64,000 nt of DNA from Pyrenula massariospora (taxonomy: Eukaryota; Ascomycota; Eurotiomycetes; Pyrenulales; Pyrenulaceae): positions 1,240,001 to 1,304,000 of the forward strand of contig JAGFMI010000007.1 of the NCBI GenBank assembly GCA_021030905.1. Direction: 5' to 3'. Below the pieces are notes generated by a model. The model did no database searches. It worked only from the letters and a program-made list of their open reading frames with translations, and was not told the DNA's origin. Positions 21,353-32,849 of the stretch are shown piece after piece. The position numbers and the translations under genes were made by a program. Numbering within the stretch: position 1 is the stretch's first letter; every line of letters begins with the position of its first letter.

Positions 21353-22135
21353 TCACGGGGGTGACATACATGCTGGATTATGCATCCGCAAAAAATCTCC
21401 CGTAAAGTCCCAGTCCTGCAACAATGGCGGACGGGGTAGCGGTCTTGGTCGTAGGTCATAAACATCTGTTTCAATATTCAGTCCCATCACATTTTCGCTA
21501 TTGTATCTCAGCAGCACTCCATATCTTTCAGTTCCACGCCAACGGGATCCAAAGAAGGTGTTTTGCCCTCTCAGTGCCTCATTGATGACCACAACTTTCT
21601 CTTCTTGGCTTGAGTGCACTGCCATAGGGAGGATAGTGACTTCAGTACGCCAGAGAAAATTGGGAGCAGACATCGGATACTGCCCGACGGATCCAGCATA
21701 GTAGAAGGTATAGGCCTCACGTCCATCTAGTCCTATAGTCATAGAAAGATCCCCAAGATCATGACATCGTTGTTCCAAATAATCTCGAACCTTTCTTATT
21801 TGTTCGAAAGGAAGTGTGGCTCCGCCACTGACTGAATAGAATCGATACAAATCCCCGGACTCATCGCCAAAGCTTCGATATTTATGAGCATTAGATTTAT
21901 TAGCCGTTTCGTTGGCCTTAACGACAGCAATCAGCTCGTTTAGAAAGTTAGTTGGGCGGGCAATGATGGCTGGATCTTCCTCCGCTATGGTCTCATTATG
22001 CGGTTCCTGTTCTTTTACTTGACAAAAACTAACATGAACTAAGAAAAAGAGAGTATCAGGTAAGTCAGGGAAAGGAACTGGAGTTTCGGAATCCGTACCA
22101 AGCGCAAGGTAAGTTATAAAAGTGGAGAATCTCAT
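21353..22135 (-). CDS. Secreted protein of unknown function
   Basis: Exons 22099-22135 and 21353-22038 (minus strand) give 240 residues. The 60-nt intron at 22039-22098 is phase-compatible and yields the signal peptide MRFSTFITYLALVHVSFC; without it the N-terminus contains an atypical hydrophobic insertion. The mature part has a regular alpha/beta-looking composition with blocks such as EQIRKVRDYLEQRCHDLG, AYTFYYAGSVGQYP and GSRWRGTERYGVLLRYN. Two or three Cys only, so it is not a typical Cys-rich effector. I do not recognise the family. Secretion is inferred from the signal peptide. Confidence 0.5.
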   Translation of the reverse strand: MRFSTFITYLALGTDSETPVPFPDLPDTLFFLVHVSFCQVKEQEPHNETIAEEDPAIIARPTNFLNELIAVVKANETANKSNAHKYRSFGDESGDLYRFYSVSGGATLPFEQIRKVRDYLEQRCHDLGDLSMTIGLDGREAYTFYYAGSVGQYPMSAPNFLWRTEVTILPMAVHSSQEEKVVVINEALRGQNTFFGSRWRGTERYGVLLRYNSENVMGLNIETDVYDLRPRPLPRPPLLQDWDFTGDFLRMHNPACMSPP

Positions 22136-23032
22136 GGCGCAGTGAGATGACGGAGAAATGAATGAATTCACAGTGTCGCACGTTGAAAGGTGTCTCTAAC
22201 TTCCCGATCTAGTTCTAAACGTCCCAATAATGGAGGTGGAATCCATGAAAACCAGGGAAAATCTCACATTCTTCTACCTTGCCGGTAGATACGGACAACG
22301 TCCGCCGTGTACTGCCTCGAGTGTCTTTCATCGCCCAAGGCGCACAAGCTAAGCCATGTGAATGGAATTATAACTCTAATTCTATTTCCTAGAAATGCAG
22401 AAGAAGCCGTCACATCTCCATGCCTTGAATGCTCGACAGCTCAATGGCTTAACACTCTCCTCATGTAACGGCGACGAAGAATATACTTTCTGCCTAAAGG
22501 GCTGCAAACTGGATCTATAGAGCATATGTCCCATGCTTCGCTGCTGTGGGGGATGCAATGACCAATGATTCGCAACGTATTATGAAAAGCTCGAAGATAT
22601 GTCGTTCTGAAACGTCATTGCATCTTGGTCCGTACCTACAATTCTGGAATTTTCCCGGTTAACGGTTCATGTTAGCGCTCAGTGGAAAGACTGCATCGAG
22701 TGACAGCCCCGCATGCTGACAGCGAGATTGATTACGAAATGTAGGATCAGGATTTGACAAGGCGAGGATCCTTTGATCTTTCAATGGCATGTTTTCACGA
22801 GCCAGGGTCCCTCCGGCCGTCTGCGGACAAGTGTGGAGACACCAGCCTTGCCAAGCGCCTGCTGCGAGGCTGAGCACTAACTTATGTAACTCTCGACAGT
22901 TGGCACCTTCGTTGCCATTCTCTCCTCTGAGCAGCTGCAATATACGTGCGAATAGAAAGATGGCCCGTATGTGAACACTTAGACCTTAGTCATTTGATTT
23001 TCAGGACACGCCGCACCTTTAACATTATCAAC
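22136..23032 (+). other. Divergent intergenic region, no gene seen
   Basis: About 900 bp between the divergent secreted-orphan and Sec72 genes; it should contain both promoters. No supported frame. Confidence 0.55.
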
Positions 23033-23677
23033 ATGGCGTCTGCGGACCTTGAGGATACCTACACACACCTTCCGCTTTCCCTTGATCCGACCTCGAAACT
23101 CCTCTCCGTGCCGTCCATGCCCAAAGACAAAACGCTACAAGATTCCCTCGCCTCTCTAAATGCGCTGCATCAATCTCTCAAAAGTCTGGACATACCCTCA
23201 CAAGTCCCACCCGCACCGATGCCGGTGAACCCTAAGCGCTCCGCCAACATCAACAAGATGAAGGAAACAGCCTCGACAGCCCACCGGAAGGCCACATACC
23301 CAGACGCTGTAAAGCTGTACACATATGCAATTGACATGGCCAGCCAGCGACCTGGATGGGAACCGGTCGGTCTGGTGCGGGAAGAGTTGTCGCTGCTGTA
23401 TGCCAACCGGGCGCAGAGCTACATGGCGATGAGCAGCTGGGTCGAGGGATGGAAGGATGCGGAGATGAGTATCGAGTGCAAGAGACAGGGAAACCAGAAG
23501 GCGTGGTGGAGGGGAGGAAAGTGTTTGGGGGAGATAGGGAGGTGGAGTGAGGCAGTCAAGTGGCTGGAAAAGGCAGTGGAGATTGAAGGAAAGGAGGGAG
23601 AAGGTGGGAAAGAATTAGTGAGCCTGTTAGCAGAAGCGAGGAGAGAGGCCGACAGGGGTGGATTGTTGGGCCGATAG
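23033..23677 (+). CDS. sec72: Translocation protein Sec72-like, TPR protein
   Basis: Intronless, 214 residues from the ATG at 23033. Sec72 is the cytosolic TPR subunit of the Sec62/Sec63 post-translational ER translocation complex. The N-terminal 70 residues include the family-typical LNALHQSLKSLDIPSQVPP and PVNPKRSANINKMKE. TPR repeats span about residues 85-200, with YPDAVKLYTYAIDMASQRP, LLYANRAQSYMAMSSW and KAWWRGGKCLGEIGRW. Length and layout match filamentous-fungal Sec72 proteins as I know them. No membrane segment, as expected. Confidence 0.85.
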   Translation: MASADLEDTYTHLPLSLDPTSKLLSVPSMPKDKTLQDSLASLNALHQSLKSLDIPSQVPPAPMPVNPKRSANINKMKETASTAHRKATYPDAVKLYTYAIDMASQRPGWEPVGLVREELSLLYANRAQSYMAMSSWVEGWKDAEMSIECKRQGNQKAWWRGGKCLGEIGRWSEAVKWLEKAVEIEGKEGEGGKELVSLLAEARREADRGGLLGR

Positions 23678-24181
23678 AGTACGAGCAGCAAGGATTTGAA
23701 ACTGGATTTGAAACTGGATTGTTTGACAATAGAGATAACTGCATCAAGTCGGTTCAGGTGTTCTGGGAAGTTCGAGGACGACACTATGGTCTGCCACCCT
23801 TGTTGGAGTCGGAAGTGTCTACATGCGGTAGTGTGTCTTTTCTACATTTGCAACGCCGGCTGGCACGCTACGAATTAGATATCGCCCTTCAAAGATATGT
23901 ATGTATGCTCTCTCCTCTCGTTCTAAGGCTGATGGGTCCATTCAGGCGACCGTCAGTCCTCTGCCAGCACCTTCCCCGTGCAGTAAGAAAGGAGCTCTGT
24001 GGCGAGATGAGACCGACGCGCTAAGTGCCCGAACAAATGCCAATTATGTTGTAGGCTCTGTTCGCGATTCCAAAACGCCACAGCCTTTTCATTTTTGTCC
24101 TTCTCACTCAGGTCTCAAGAATTTCTCAAACATGACATCTATGGTACTGGAAACCTGTGATGAGGCTAGCACTTCCACGCT
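23678..24181 (+). other. Intergenic between convergent genes
   Basis: About 500 bp. A 12-bp unit (GGATTTGAAACT) is tandemly repeated twice near 23692-23716, just after the Sec72 stop. Otherwise 3' flanking sequence. Confidence 0.55.
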
Positions 24182-26039
24182 CTAAGCCCTCACCGCCTCA
24201 CTCAACTCTTCGACCTTCCTTCGCCGGACCTTCAATGTCGCGCCATTCTTCGGGATCAGTATCTCGCTAATCCAAAGACCCTTCGGCCTCTTCTCAAGGA
24301 TCTGCACGTCGTAATTCACAAGCACATACCCGACCAACAGCTTCTCCAGCAGTACTGCAAACCATCGTCCGGGACAGGCATGCTTGCCGTGGCTGAAGGT
24401 CAAGAAGGAGTGGTCGGTTGAGACGGCTGCTTTGGGTGACGGCCGACTTTTATTGTTGGCGTCTTTTTCGTCTGTGCTGATGTTGACATTGACTGAATCC
24501 GCGTTCTCGCTGGAAGGTTCTGTGGGAGTGACGAAACGGAAGGGCTGGTATTCCCATGGAGAAGCATAGGTGGCAGGATTGTGGTGCGCGCCGTAAGCGT
24601 CAACGGAGAGGCGGGTGCCGCGAGGTAGGTGAACGGCCTTTTCTTTCTCATCGCCAGAGAGTTTCGGGAGGTCGATGCCAGAGGGTGCGACGACAACGCG
24701 GGAAATGGCAAGTGGTGCAATGTTGTAGATGCGAAGGCTTTCACGGAATGCGCTGTCGAGATAGGGCATGTCCGGTAAGCTTGGGAGTGACTTTACAGTC
24801 CAGCGGAACGGGTCGTTCTTGTCCGATGTACCTTTGAGTTGTAAGACGCTTTCAGCCTCGGAACGAAGAATTGAAAGGTGTTCCCGAGTGGTGGGTCGGG
24901 AGAAGATGTCGTGAAAGAAGTTGGTGCCGCTTAACGTAGTTGTGTGAATGGATGCGAAGTTGAGTGCGAGCAGTCGCAAAGTGAGCCTCCAGAGGTTCTC
25001 CCTATCATCGGGATCCTTAGATTTGACAGAGCTGACGAACCATTCGACAAAATCTGTAGATCGTGCCTTCTCGCTCGGAGACATCTCCGCACCGCTTTCT
25101 TTTTGCGTTTTCCAGGCAGTTAACTTTTCTTGCAGTATTGGGTAAAGATAAGGCTTGCATTTGTAGGCGTGGTACCAGTTCGGTAATGTAGCGAGCCTGC
25201 CAATGACAGGCCTGAGGAAGGAAGGGAACCATCGAAGAAGGAAACCCGACATAGCGATGTCGTTTGCAGACTTCTCTGCGTTGCGAATGAAATCCTCGTT
25301 GCGACCTGGAAATAAATCAGCATTCTTAAGCAGACAATACATCATTCGGACTCCCCTACACAAAGGCAATCCTACGTAGATGCGGTTTGTCACTCTTGCT
25401 ACAATCTGTCTTAGGGCCTTATCAACCACAATGTCGGTCCAATTTTCGGTGTTCGTGCCCCATTGCTCGTCGACAGCGGCCGTAATCTCGTCGATAATAT
25501 CCGGTACGAGCAGGTGGAGCTTTGTTCTCAGCTCCTTGCGAATGACCAATTCGTGGATAGGATGAGCTTCTATATGAGGGTCTAGCAGAGTGTAATATGT
25601 TGCCAGCGTCTCATTTCTGTTGGCCCAGGTACTCAACTTTGATTCTGGCTGGGATAGAACCCAGGGAATGTAAGAAGTGGGAAGCACAACACGTTCTCCG
25701 AAGATGCTGGGAATAGTACAGGCCTTATTGAACTTGAAAAACTGCGGTGGAAATACATATGGTTAGCTAGAATAGTCAATGAGAACGCGTAGTAGTAACG
25801 GCCATGCTTACGGAATTCCAGGCCTTTTCCGCATTCGCTTCAAAAGTCGTAAAGCTTTTGACACTGGCCAAGATTTTAGCTGAGAAAGACTTCTCTCCGC
25901 CGACCCAAGGCACATCTGAGCGTGGAGCAAATTGCGTCACAAGCTTAAGGAGCACAAGCAGGATCGTCGACGCGAAACCATAAGCCAAAACATGGCTGAA
26001 ATGGCTGAAAGGGCTCTCTAAGAACTCGCTTGATAACAT
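24182..26039 (-). CDS. Cytochrome P450, ent-kaurene oxidase-like class
   Basis: Exons 25812-26039 and 24182-25741 (minus strand) with a 70-nt phase-0 intron give 595 residues. An N-terminal anchor (HVLAYGFASTILLVLLKLV) places it on the ER membrane. Key motifs are the K-helix FRESLRIYN (ExxR), the I-helix FASIHTTTL, which resembles the FAAIHTTS pattern of fungal ent-kaurene-oxidase-like P450s, and the heme loop FSHGKHACPGRWFA with Cys532 as ligand. A disordered, Asp/Asn/Ser-rich insertion of about 40 residues lies just before the heme loop and makes the protein longer than the usual 500-530. The start ATG at 26039 is the first in frame that precedes the anchor. Substrate unknown. Confidence 0.9.
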
Positions 26040-27700
26040 TTTCGGTGTGATCACTGCGGAGAGGATCTTGTGGAAACCCAAGAGAGCATTGTTCTGGGGA
26101 GAAGACAGACACTCGGGATTGACGTAGAGGGAAGACAAAACTTGTGCAACGATATGAAATTTTATACCCGAGCGAGAATGGCGAGCCGATTGTCAGTCAC
26201 GTGCGGCAGGCAAGATACGAAAATTACGAGCGTCAACAACAATGAGTTTACGGGAAGGAGCGTTCCGTAGAAAGCTGACATGCACAAAAGGTACCTTTTC
26301 ACGAATCCTGCGTTGCATTATTGGCGGATTGAGCGGCGGCAGAACCGGACAAGGAAAATATGCGAGGCAGCTCGTAAAATAGTCAGCCTCGAGGTACAAA
26401 GGGCGTGGTTCGTCAATGCATTTGCTCCATGCCTGTCAACACTGACTTTGGCCATTGATTTGTCGACCGTTGCTGGGGACACGGAAGAGTAAACGTCAGG
26501 CCAGCAACATTGGTGAGGCCAAGGTCCCACAGGGTTGTGTGTAAAGGATCATTTAAGGGAGCAGACAAACGGGGAGAGAAAATCAAAAAGTCAAGGCGTC
26601 ACGTGGTCGAGACGAGTGATCCCACTTCATGGCTGGCATTTTCCATGCGACAGCAACGTGAGTATCTCGCTCTGGATGATTTCGCCATGCTCTCGTGAAA
26701 TAAACAGTTGAAGCGTGACATGCTGTTTTCTCTCACTTTCGAGGGATCCTTGGGTAGCGCTGTGTCGTCGAGGAAGCTCCCGAGATCTTCCCTTACTACC
26801 ACGCGGGCAATTACATCTAGACTTGATGCTCAGATTGTTGTAGGAGTTAGATCAAGGCTTTACCGTGGTTCGGATAACCTTTTTACACCTGAATTGCTTC
26901 TGCCGTAGTTTTACGCCACCCGCAACCGGCAAGACCCTCTAGCGGTTGCTAGGCGTCTGAGGCGTCTCAGTGCTGCCCATGGCTGAGTCTTAGTGACATT
27001 TGCGGTTCCTTCCCGCTGACTGCACGACAAATTTTGCAAGAAGCCTCACTTGATATCCACCACGTCATTATACAATTTCTCCGATCGTCGCTTAGTCTAG
27101 TCTCGAAGTTACAACGATGATCTAAGCTCGGCTAAATGGTTTTTGTGGCAGGCTCAATCAAACGCGGTATTTATCAATTCAACGGCGATTCCAAGGCTTC
27201 AGCTGGCAGCATGCTTTCAAATCCACGGCTTATCTCATCAGCCACTTCGCTTGTTCCCTGCGTAGTCCCTCCAGAAGGGCATCGCTGACCTAGTGGACCA
27301 AGGACCGCCAGCAAAAGGTCATTTACGGCATCGCTCTCAGATCGAATATGATATCTGAACTTTGGAACTCCAGAGGAAGTGTCTTTGCATGGGATTTTGG
27401 CGAGCCTGCTCTACGTCGAGACACATACCTTGGGCCAACGTTAGTGCATCGCTGACCATTACTAGATGAGTGTCGGTGCGGCAATTGTCTACTGTTGCGA
27501 ATAAGGACCGGGTAGATGGAGTTGAGCTGCAATATCCTGAAGGCTGAGGAGGGAGAGAAGGCGAGCGACATGTGTTGTCTAGGTAAGGTACTCGTAGTAT
27601 ACTAGGTCATTGCGTGGGCCAGGTGTGCAAGGCGTAGTCATCGAGCGCCGGTACAATGCTTTAGACCCAGAGACAAAGGACGAAAAGAAACGAAGGCCGT
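26040..27700 (+). other. Gene-poor region, no gene seen
   Basis: About 1.7 kb upstream of the P450. Many short frames with no protein-like stretch. No repeat family or terminal inverted repeat was recognised. Confidence 0.5.
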
Positions 27701-28075
27701 TTACTGCGCATCGCATGACTCATCATTGTCGTCCTCATGACCATCATCATCATCACTCGCTTCACCCGGGCTCTTCAGCTTGTCATCGAGGTAATCGATG
27801 CTATCTCGGCCAACCATGCTGTAGTCGAGCGTCGACGGGTCGAACTCCTCAATAGTCCGCATGGCTTCTTCTAGCTCTGCACCAATATCTGGCTCAGGCC
27901 AACCACTCGAGTCGGTCGTGACGATACTAACACCACTGCTGTAGTGGATGAGGACGGATGCCAAATTGCGGATTTGAAATTGATTCACTTTCTGGCAACG
28001 ATGACCTATGTATGGCTCGATAATGGCGAGAAAGCAGAGAGATAGAGAAGCCGATCTCCTCCACGTTGACTGCAT
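27701..28075 (-). CDS. Possible small acidic protein, unknown
   Basis: Intronless 124-residue frame with a true ATG at 28075. The N-terminus (RSASLSLCFLAIIEPYIG) could be a weak signal peptide. The middle is regular (IGAELEEAMRTIEEFDPSTL) and the C-terminus is very acidic (Asp/Glu/His-rich). The composition is more protein-like than other small frames in this gene-poor region, but no domain is recognised. It may be a fragment of a larger lost gene. Confidence 0.3.
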   Translation of the reverse strand: MQSTWRRSASLSLCFLAIIEPYIGHRCQKVNQFQIRNLASVLIHYSSGVSIVTTDSSGWPEPDIGAELEEAMRTIEEFDPSTLDYSMVGRDSIDYLDDKLKSPGEASDDDDGHEDDNDESCDAQ

Positions 28076-29631
28076 GCTTTTCGATAGGATGTGGGCAGGA
28101 TTTTCGGGAGAGCGTGGACAGAGTGGAAAGTATTTCAGATGAAGGTCAACATCGCCTTAAAGTCAGGCAATCTATCCAGCAATGCAAGATGACCCGGTTG
28201 TGTCGGATGCGGTAGTGGCACTACCAGTCAAGTCAACTTCTAACGCGGTGCAAGGTTGATAAATTATCTGGCTCTCAGTGGGCCAGTGATGCGGGACATC
28301 CTCGCATTGATGGGAGACCCTGGAGTTGTGATTGTCCTCCTATATACCATATAATTTTAGTGAACGATCAGACTGCCGAAATTGGTGTATCTGTTGGCAT
28401 AGCATTGTCTTGCCGAATCGTACACCCTCCAGACAGCTCGGTTTGAGGGACAGCAATGCAATTCAAGCCGACAGATCCAGAAGCGCCAGACCCTAGTCTC
28501 AATGGTTACGGTGGGGATTTGGGAAAGTATGGTGGCTACATCAAATCATCGACGATGTCCGTGATGTTAGGCGTTGGCGTTGCATGCTGGGGTCCCCGGC
28601 TCCAATGGAAGTCGACGCGTTGGGACTCGTTGCTAATTCGTATGGTCGTGGTGGAGGCGCAACATGGCCCCGGAGGGTACAGTAGCTTCACTCTGCCTCC
28701 CGGGCTTTAACTATTGGGGGCGTTAGTGGGCACTAGAAATAGAGCGCACCGGCGTAGCATCAAATAGAAGGCACTTAATCTGTGTTGGGTGAATCTTCTC
28801 TGCACCAGTGCTCTATCTCGTCCCTGTGCTCTGGGTCAAGGCTCGAGGAGACATCGTGGCGCACCCGATTGTCTGCTCAGCCGATAATCCGATGTGCCAC
28901 GACTTCTGCCCCCTTACTCGATGCCAGCCCTGTAGCCATGCGACCCAACAACCTCAAAATCTAGCCTGGTGGTTCAGATGAATTATCCTCGGATCAGCCG
29001 TAGTGTTATGCTAGTATGAATCTCCGTGAAACAACAGTTGGCATTCGAGAATATCCAAAATCGAGCAAATTCCCACATCAATGTCTCTGATAGCCTTTTC
29101 CATCTTCACAGCAGCCTTGACAACGTCCCCGCGGCGGCATTGGACACCCACCACATACCCACCTAACGACTACTTTCGTTATAGGTAACAGCGCTTTAAT
29201 GACTGAAGATGGGGCATTGCACTTTTTCGACAGGTCTCATCTCACCGGAATACTGATGCACAACCGAAGAGGCGCGTTGGGTGTGCTGCCTCCACAGCAC
29301 CTTGACGCTCTGAGATGCCCATGTGGGATCTTTGTCATGTAGGAGCCCGAAGCAACAATTCCTCTTGCAAACCTTCAACAAGCTATCAGAATATATCACC
29401 ATCGGGTCGCGTCCAACGACCTTACTTTGGTCAAAGCTGGTTGAAGTCTCGCTATTGTAGGTGCATCAAGCCCTCAGAAAAATGGCGGCTTTCACCTCCA
29501 GACTTCACGAAACGAAACAACCTAGACTTACCTGATCGTACTAATCCTCAACGAAAATTTCCTCAGGCTTACAGCCTATTGCATTAGACCAGGTAGCGTC
29601 TTTCAAACCAAAGCCATTTCACAAGGCTACA
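28076..29631 (+). other. Gene-poor region, no gene seen
   Basis: About 1.55 kb. A frame at 28456-28710 starts with a plausible N-terminus but loses protein character. Nothing else supported. Confidence 0.5.
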
Positions 29632-30852
29632 ATGCTTTCTACCCTTTCCTGCTCTCTATTATATCTCTTTTTGTTCAGTGATCTTTGCCACGCGCGACAA
29701 CGAAATGTTAGATTGGGTCCTAGCTGCGACGCGAAGATTATTGGAAAAGACAATAGACAAAATCTGGAAGTTTGGGTAGATAATGCTATTGTCATGGGCG
29801 CCAGTTCGTCGATCAATTAACTTTTTGTAAGATGACAACTAACGAGCTAGAGGCCGCTCATGCCCTCAGGAATAATCTTATCGAGGCAAAAAGCATATAC
29901 CGGATCATGATGGTGCAACGTTTCTACGATTTAGGAATCGGTACTGCTTGTATTCACACTCAATTCAAGCTAAACAACTAACGTGAAAGGCTATTTTACC
30001 ACGATCGGTAATCTCGAATCTCCCAAGAGCCCCCATGTCATCTGGTTCGACTGCACAGATGAAGATATGTACGAAGAAGGTGACTATCTCATCGATCCAA
30101 ATTGGGTGAACCGAGAATCGAAGCCGGTCAAGATGAGAGTCCCACCGCCGGAGTCGGAGAACGGCAAGCCTTTAAAGAATGCTAAAGGAACTTTCCTAAC
30201 AACCTGCCAGGCTGGCAGTTCGAGAGCTTGGGGCGTCCTGGGAAAAGCTGAGTACAAGCATATGACACGGATCAAGCTCTGCCCCAGCTTCTGGGACCGT
30301 GAGGACTTGGGTTGGGATAGACGACCGTTGAAAGAAATCTTAGCTGGTCCACTCCGGAACAAGGGTTACAATAATGCCCTTAGCAGGATTTCCCCTCCCG
30401 AGGATATAATTTTCCATGAGATGATGCACGCCATCGGTGGTGTATACGATCCAGACGATGAGCCGGCCGACTATCCAGGTATCCCCATCATTCACGACAT
30501 TCCACCGAGCGGTGGCCCTGGTGTCTATGGGTGGGCCAACTGCCGTAGATTGCGGTATCGTCAACGACCTCATTTTGAGACACAGCTTATTGCTGATTGC
30601 TGGGCGTTGATCGCCAAGGCCGTCGCCCTTCAAATCCGTTTCAAATCTAACGGACAACGCAACACCGAGCCAACAGTCTGGGGTTATGGTCTCGTGCACC
30701 GAGATACGCTGAAGCCGCCGAGCAGTATGAATGAATTGGACTTGATGTTTGAGGCGGAATACAATATGGAGACGGAGGAGTACTGGGCTCAGCGCGGAAA
30801 GAACCCATCACGCCGTGGTTTACTGTTACGAAACGAGACTATGGGAATGTAA
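29632..30852 (+). CDS. Secreted HExxH metalloprotease-like protein (M35-related)
   Basis: Three exons (29632-29803, 29851-29940, 29990-30852) give 374 residues. The signal peptide is MLSTLSCSLLYLFLFSDLCHA. A single HEMMH motif at residues 230-234 provides two candidate zinc ligands and the catalytic Glu. About 55 residues downstream IADCWALIAKAVAL resembles the NADxYxxFA segment of fungal aspzincin-like (M35) proteins, so Asp290 could be the third ligand. The canonical M35 GTxxDxxYG element is not visible. Both introns (47 and 49 nt) remove stops and keep phase. Expected extracellular. The peptidase activity is inference: this belongs to a divergent fungal family that may or may not be active. 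Confidence 0.65.
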
Positions 30853-30937
30853 ATGACAACTTACCGTTTCTATTTTCGTCCAAGCCCCGAGATTTGAAGC
30901 AAAGGCTAAACAAATCCCCAATCTCTCGTCACACTGC

Positions 30938-32090
30938 ATGCTAATGCCATCACGGCTGGTACGGGCTCTACAACCTCTTGCTCTAACTCATGACTCTTGG
31001 ACATTGATATTCCTTCTCAATGCATTGGATCGGAAAGGCTCTATTCAACAAATGGCCAGTGGATTTACAAGGATTGCAGAGCTGAGATTCCCGAATCATA
31101 AATCCAGCGAAGAACAAACTTACCAGAACCTCATTCAAACCTTGCACATGCATTTACATTCTACTTACTTTATCACTGGGCCAGACTCAAATATAACAGT
31201 ACTTTTATCTCCGGTCTCAACAAATGAACTTCCCTCTCACTTTTGTGATCGATCTCTTCTAGAATCCACCCTTCATATTCCACGAGATCTATACGTTTGT
31301 GAGTTATTGTTCACAATGCCGCCGCATTCGGAACAGAGTGAGGCCAGAGGCATGCCTGAGGCGTCAGAGCCTCAATACTTGGAAGTATTTTATGCTGGAC
31401 CCAACACTGCAGCCCTAGAGGAAAGATATTTTCGTTGGCGTCGTATGTGCTGTCAAATCTAGGTGTTGAACATTGTTTAACCAGGGCTGCAGAACATTCC
31501 TCTCCCAATGACAAGACGTGTTTGCTATGCCTTGCACAGATCATAGGTGATTACGCTGAGTGCGAGACATGTTCTAGATCATTTCACTGCGACTGCCTCG
31601 GCTGGCACAAGTATGCGGATTTTCAATCATACAATTGCCAAATGTGCGTGCGAAGATCTTGGGACAAATGCGCGCCAGTCAAGGACGGGTGTGAGGGAAC
31701 TGAGGACGACAAGAGAATGGCGCATTTGAACAGGAGCAGCAATTGGACAGCACTAATGGCTAAGCGCAACATCAGATATCGCTGGATGACAGCTTTTGAC
31801 GATGGAACCTTAGAATTGGACAGGTTAATTGCGGTAGCCAGTCTAGAGTCAAAGTTTGGTATTCCAGTTGAGAAGTCCCAGATGGGGCCCTTAGATTATA
31901 TTCCCGTGGAGAAGGTGAACGCGATGAAAGCATATAAGGTTCGTCTTCTACAATTTCAGTTGAGGCTGGAAGCCACATTCGAGTTGAAACAGTATTGACC
32001 ACCTCTGAATAGTGCTTCCAGAAAATCCGAGCTTTAGAGGCTAAGCTTACAAAGCTAAAAGAAGGTCGCAAAGAACCGATGGCGGAGTGA
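30938..32090 (+). CDS. PHD-finger protein, unknown function
   Basis: Exons 30938-31442, 31493-31938 and 32022-32090 give 339 residues. A perfect C4HC3 PHD pattern spans residues 178-220: CLLC, x10, CETC, x4, H200, x2, C203, x13, CQMC. Splicing of the first intron is required to keep the finger in frame with the N-terminal 168 residues, which are helical and unrecognised. The C-terminus enters a charged helix (KIRALEAKLTKLKEG). PHD fingers usually read histone tails or serve as E3-like modules; the role here is unknown. The terminal TGA is in the same frame as the next coding segment, and an alternative 72-nt intron (32065-32136) would fuse the two (see findings). Confidence 0.6.
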
Positions 32091-32198
32091 TCGAGGTACA
32101 TCAAGCTTCCATCAAACTTGAAGAAAAAGGAGCGAGGGGAACTATTCGATCAAGAGATCCAATCCCAGCAGAGCCAGATCAATCAAGAAATCAAAAAG

Positions 32199-32849
32199 AT
32201 GATTATAATCTCAAATGTACAGCTCATGCCCGCCAACAGCACCAGCAGCCGGGATGAACACGGTAAGGTTCGTACCCTTGAGCCAATTGAACGTAACAAT
32301 GCTCCACCTCCAAAGCCTCTCGAGAACGTGAACCAGCAACTTCAAGCGTCGATAGCGGAAACAGGCAACAAAATTCAAGAACTACGCAAGCAACTTCAAG
32401 ACATCCATAGTTCTTTGGAGGAGAAGGACAGAGAGATCAAGCGCCTTGTGAACCTAAACGAAGATTTGCGCTCTGCTAAAGATGCGGCCGAAATCGCAGC
32501 TTCCACTCGTGAAAAGAAGTATAGAGACCAAATCGACTATATGTCTTACGATATGGCCGAGCTCGCCGGCGCTATCTACAACGCAACAGGTCCCTTCGCA
32601 CATCTTATCAGCCGGCCCATTGACCTCCTCGAGACCGCTGGAGTAGGACCGGGGACTACAGGTCGGATCCTGTCCATGGACAGCGTCAGGGCGCAAATCG
32701 AGGCCAGGATGACACAAGACTCCGCACGTGGCACGCGGAAACGGGGATTCTCATCGAGCAGGTTGATGGGTGAATTGCAGGAGGCTTTGGCGTCTGAGGA
32801 GAGATCTGAACCGGAAGGGCGTAGTGAGAAGAAAGCCAAGACTACATAG
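32199..32849 (+). CDS. Coiled-coil nuclear-type protein, possibly the C-terminal part of the PHD gene
   Basis: 216 residues if translation begins at the ATG at 32199; the frame is open back to just after 32090. A coiled coil (about residues 45-115, heptads in NKIQELRKQLQDIHSSLEEK) is followed by a compact segment (YMSYDMAELAGAIYNATGPF) and a basic end (GTRKRGFSSSR and a final EKKAKTT) that looks like nuclear targeting. Only 108 bp separate the PHD stop from this ATG and the strand and frame are the same, so one longer gene of about 590 residues is at least as likely as two. No family recognised. Confidence 0.5.
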   Translation: MIIISNVQLMPANSTSSRDEHGKVRTLEPIERNNAPPPKPLENVNQQLQASIAETGNKIQELRKQLQDIHSSLEEKDREIKRLVNLNEDLRSAKDAAEIAASTREKKYRDQIDYMSYDMAELAGAIYNATGPFAHLISRPIDLLETAGVGPGTTGRILSMDSVRAQIEARMTQDSARGTRKRGFSSSRLMGELQEALASEERSEPEGRSEKKAKTT

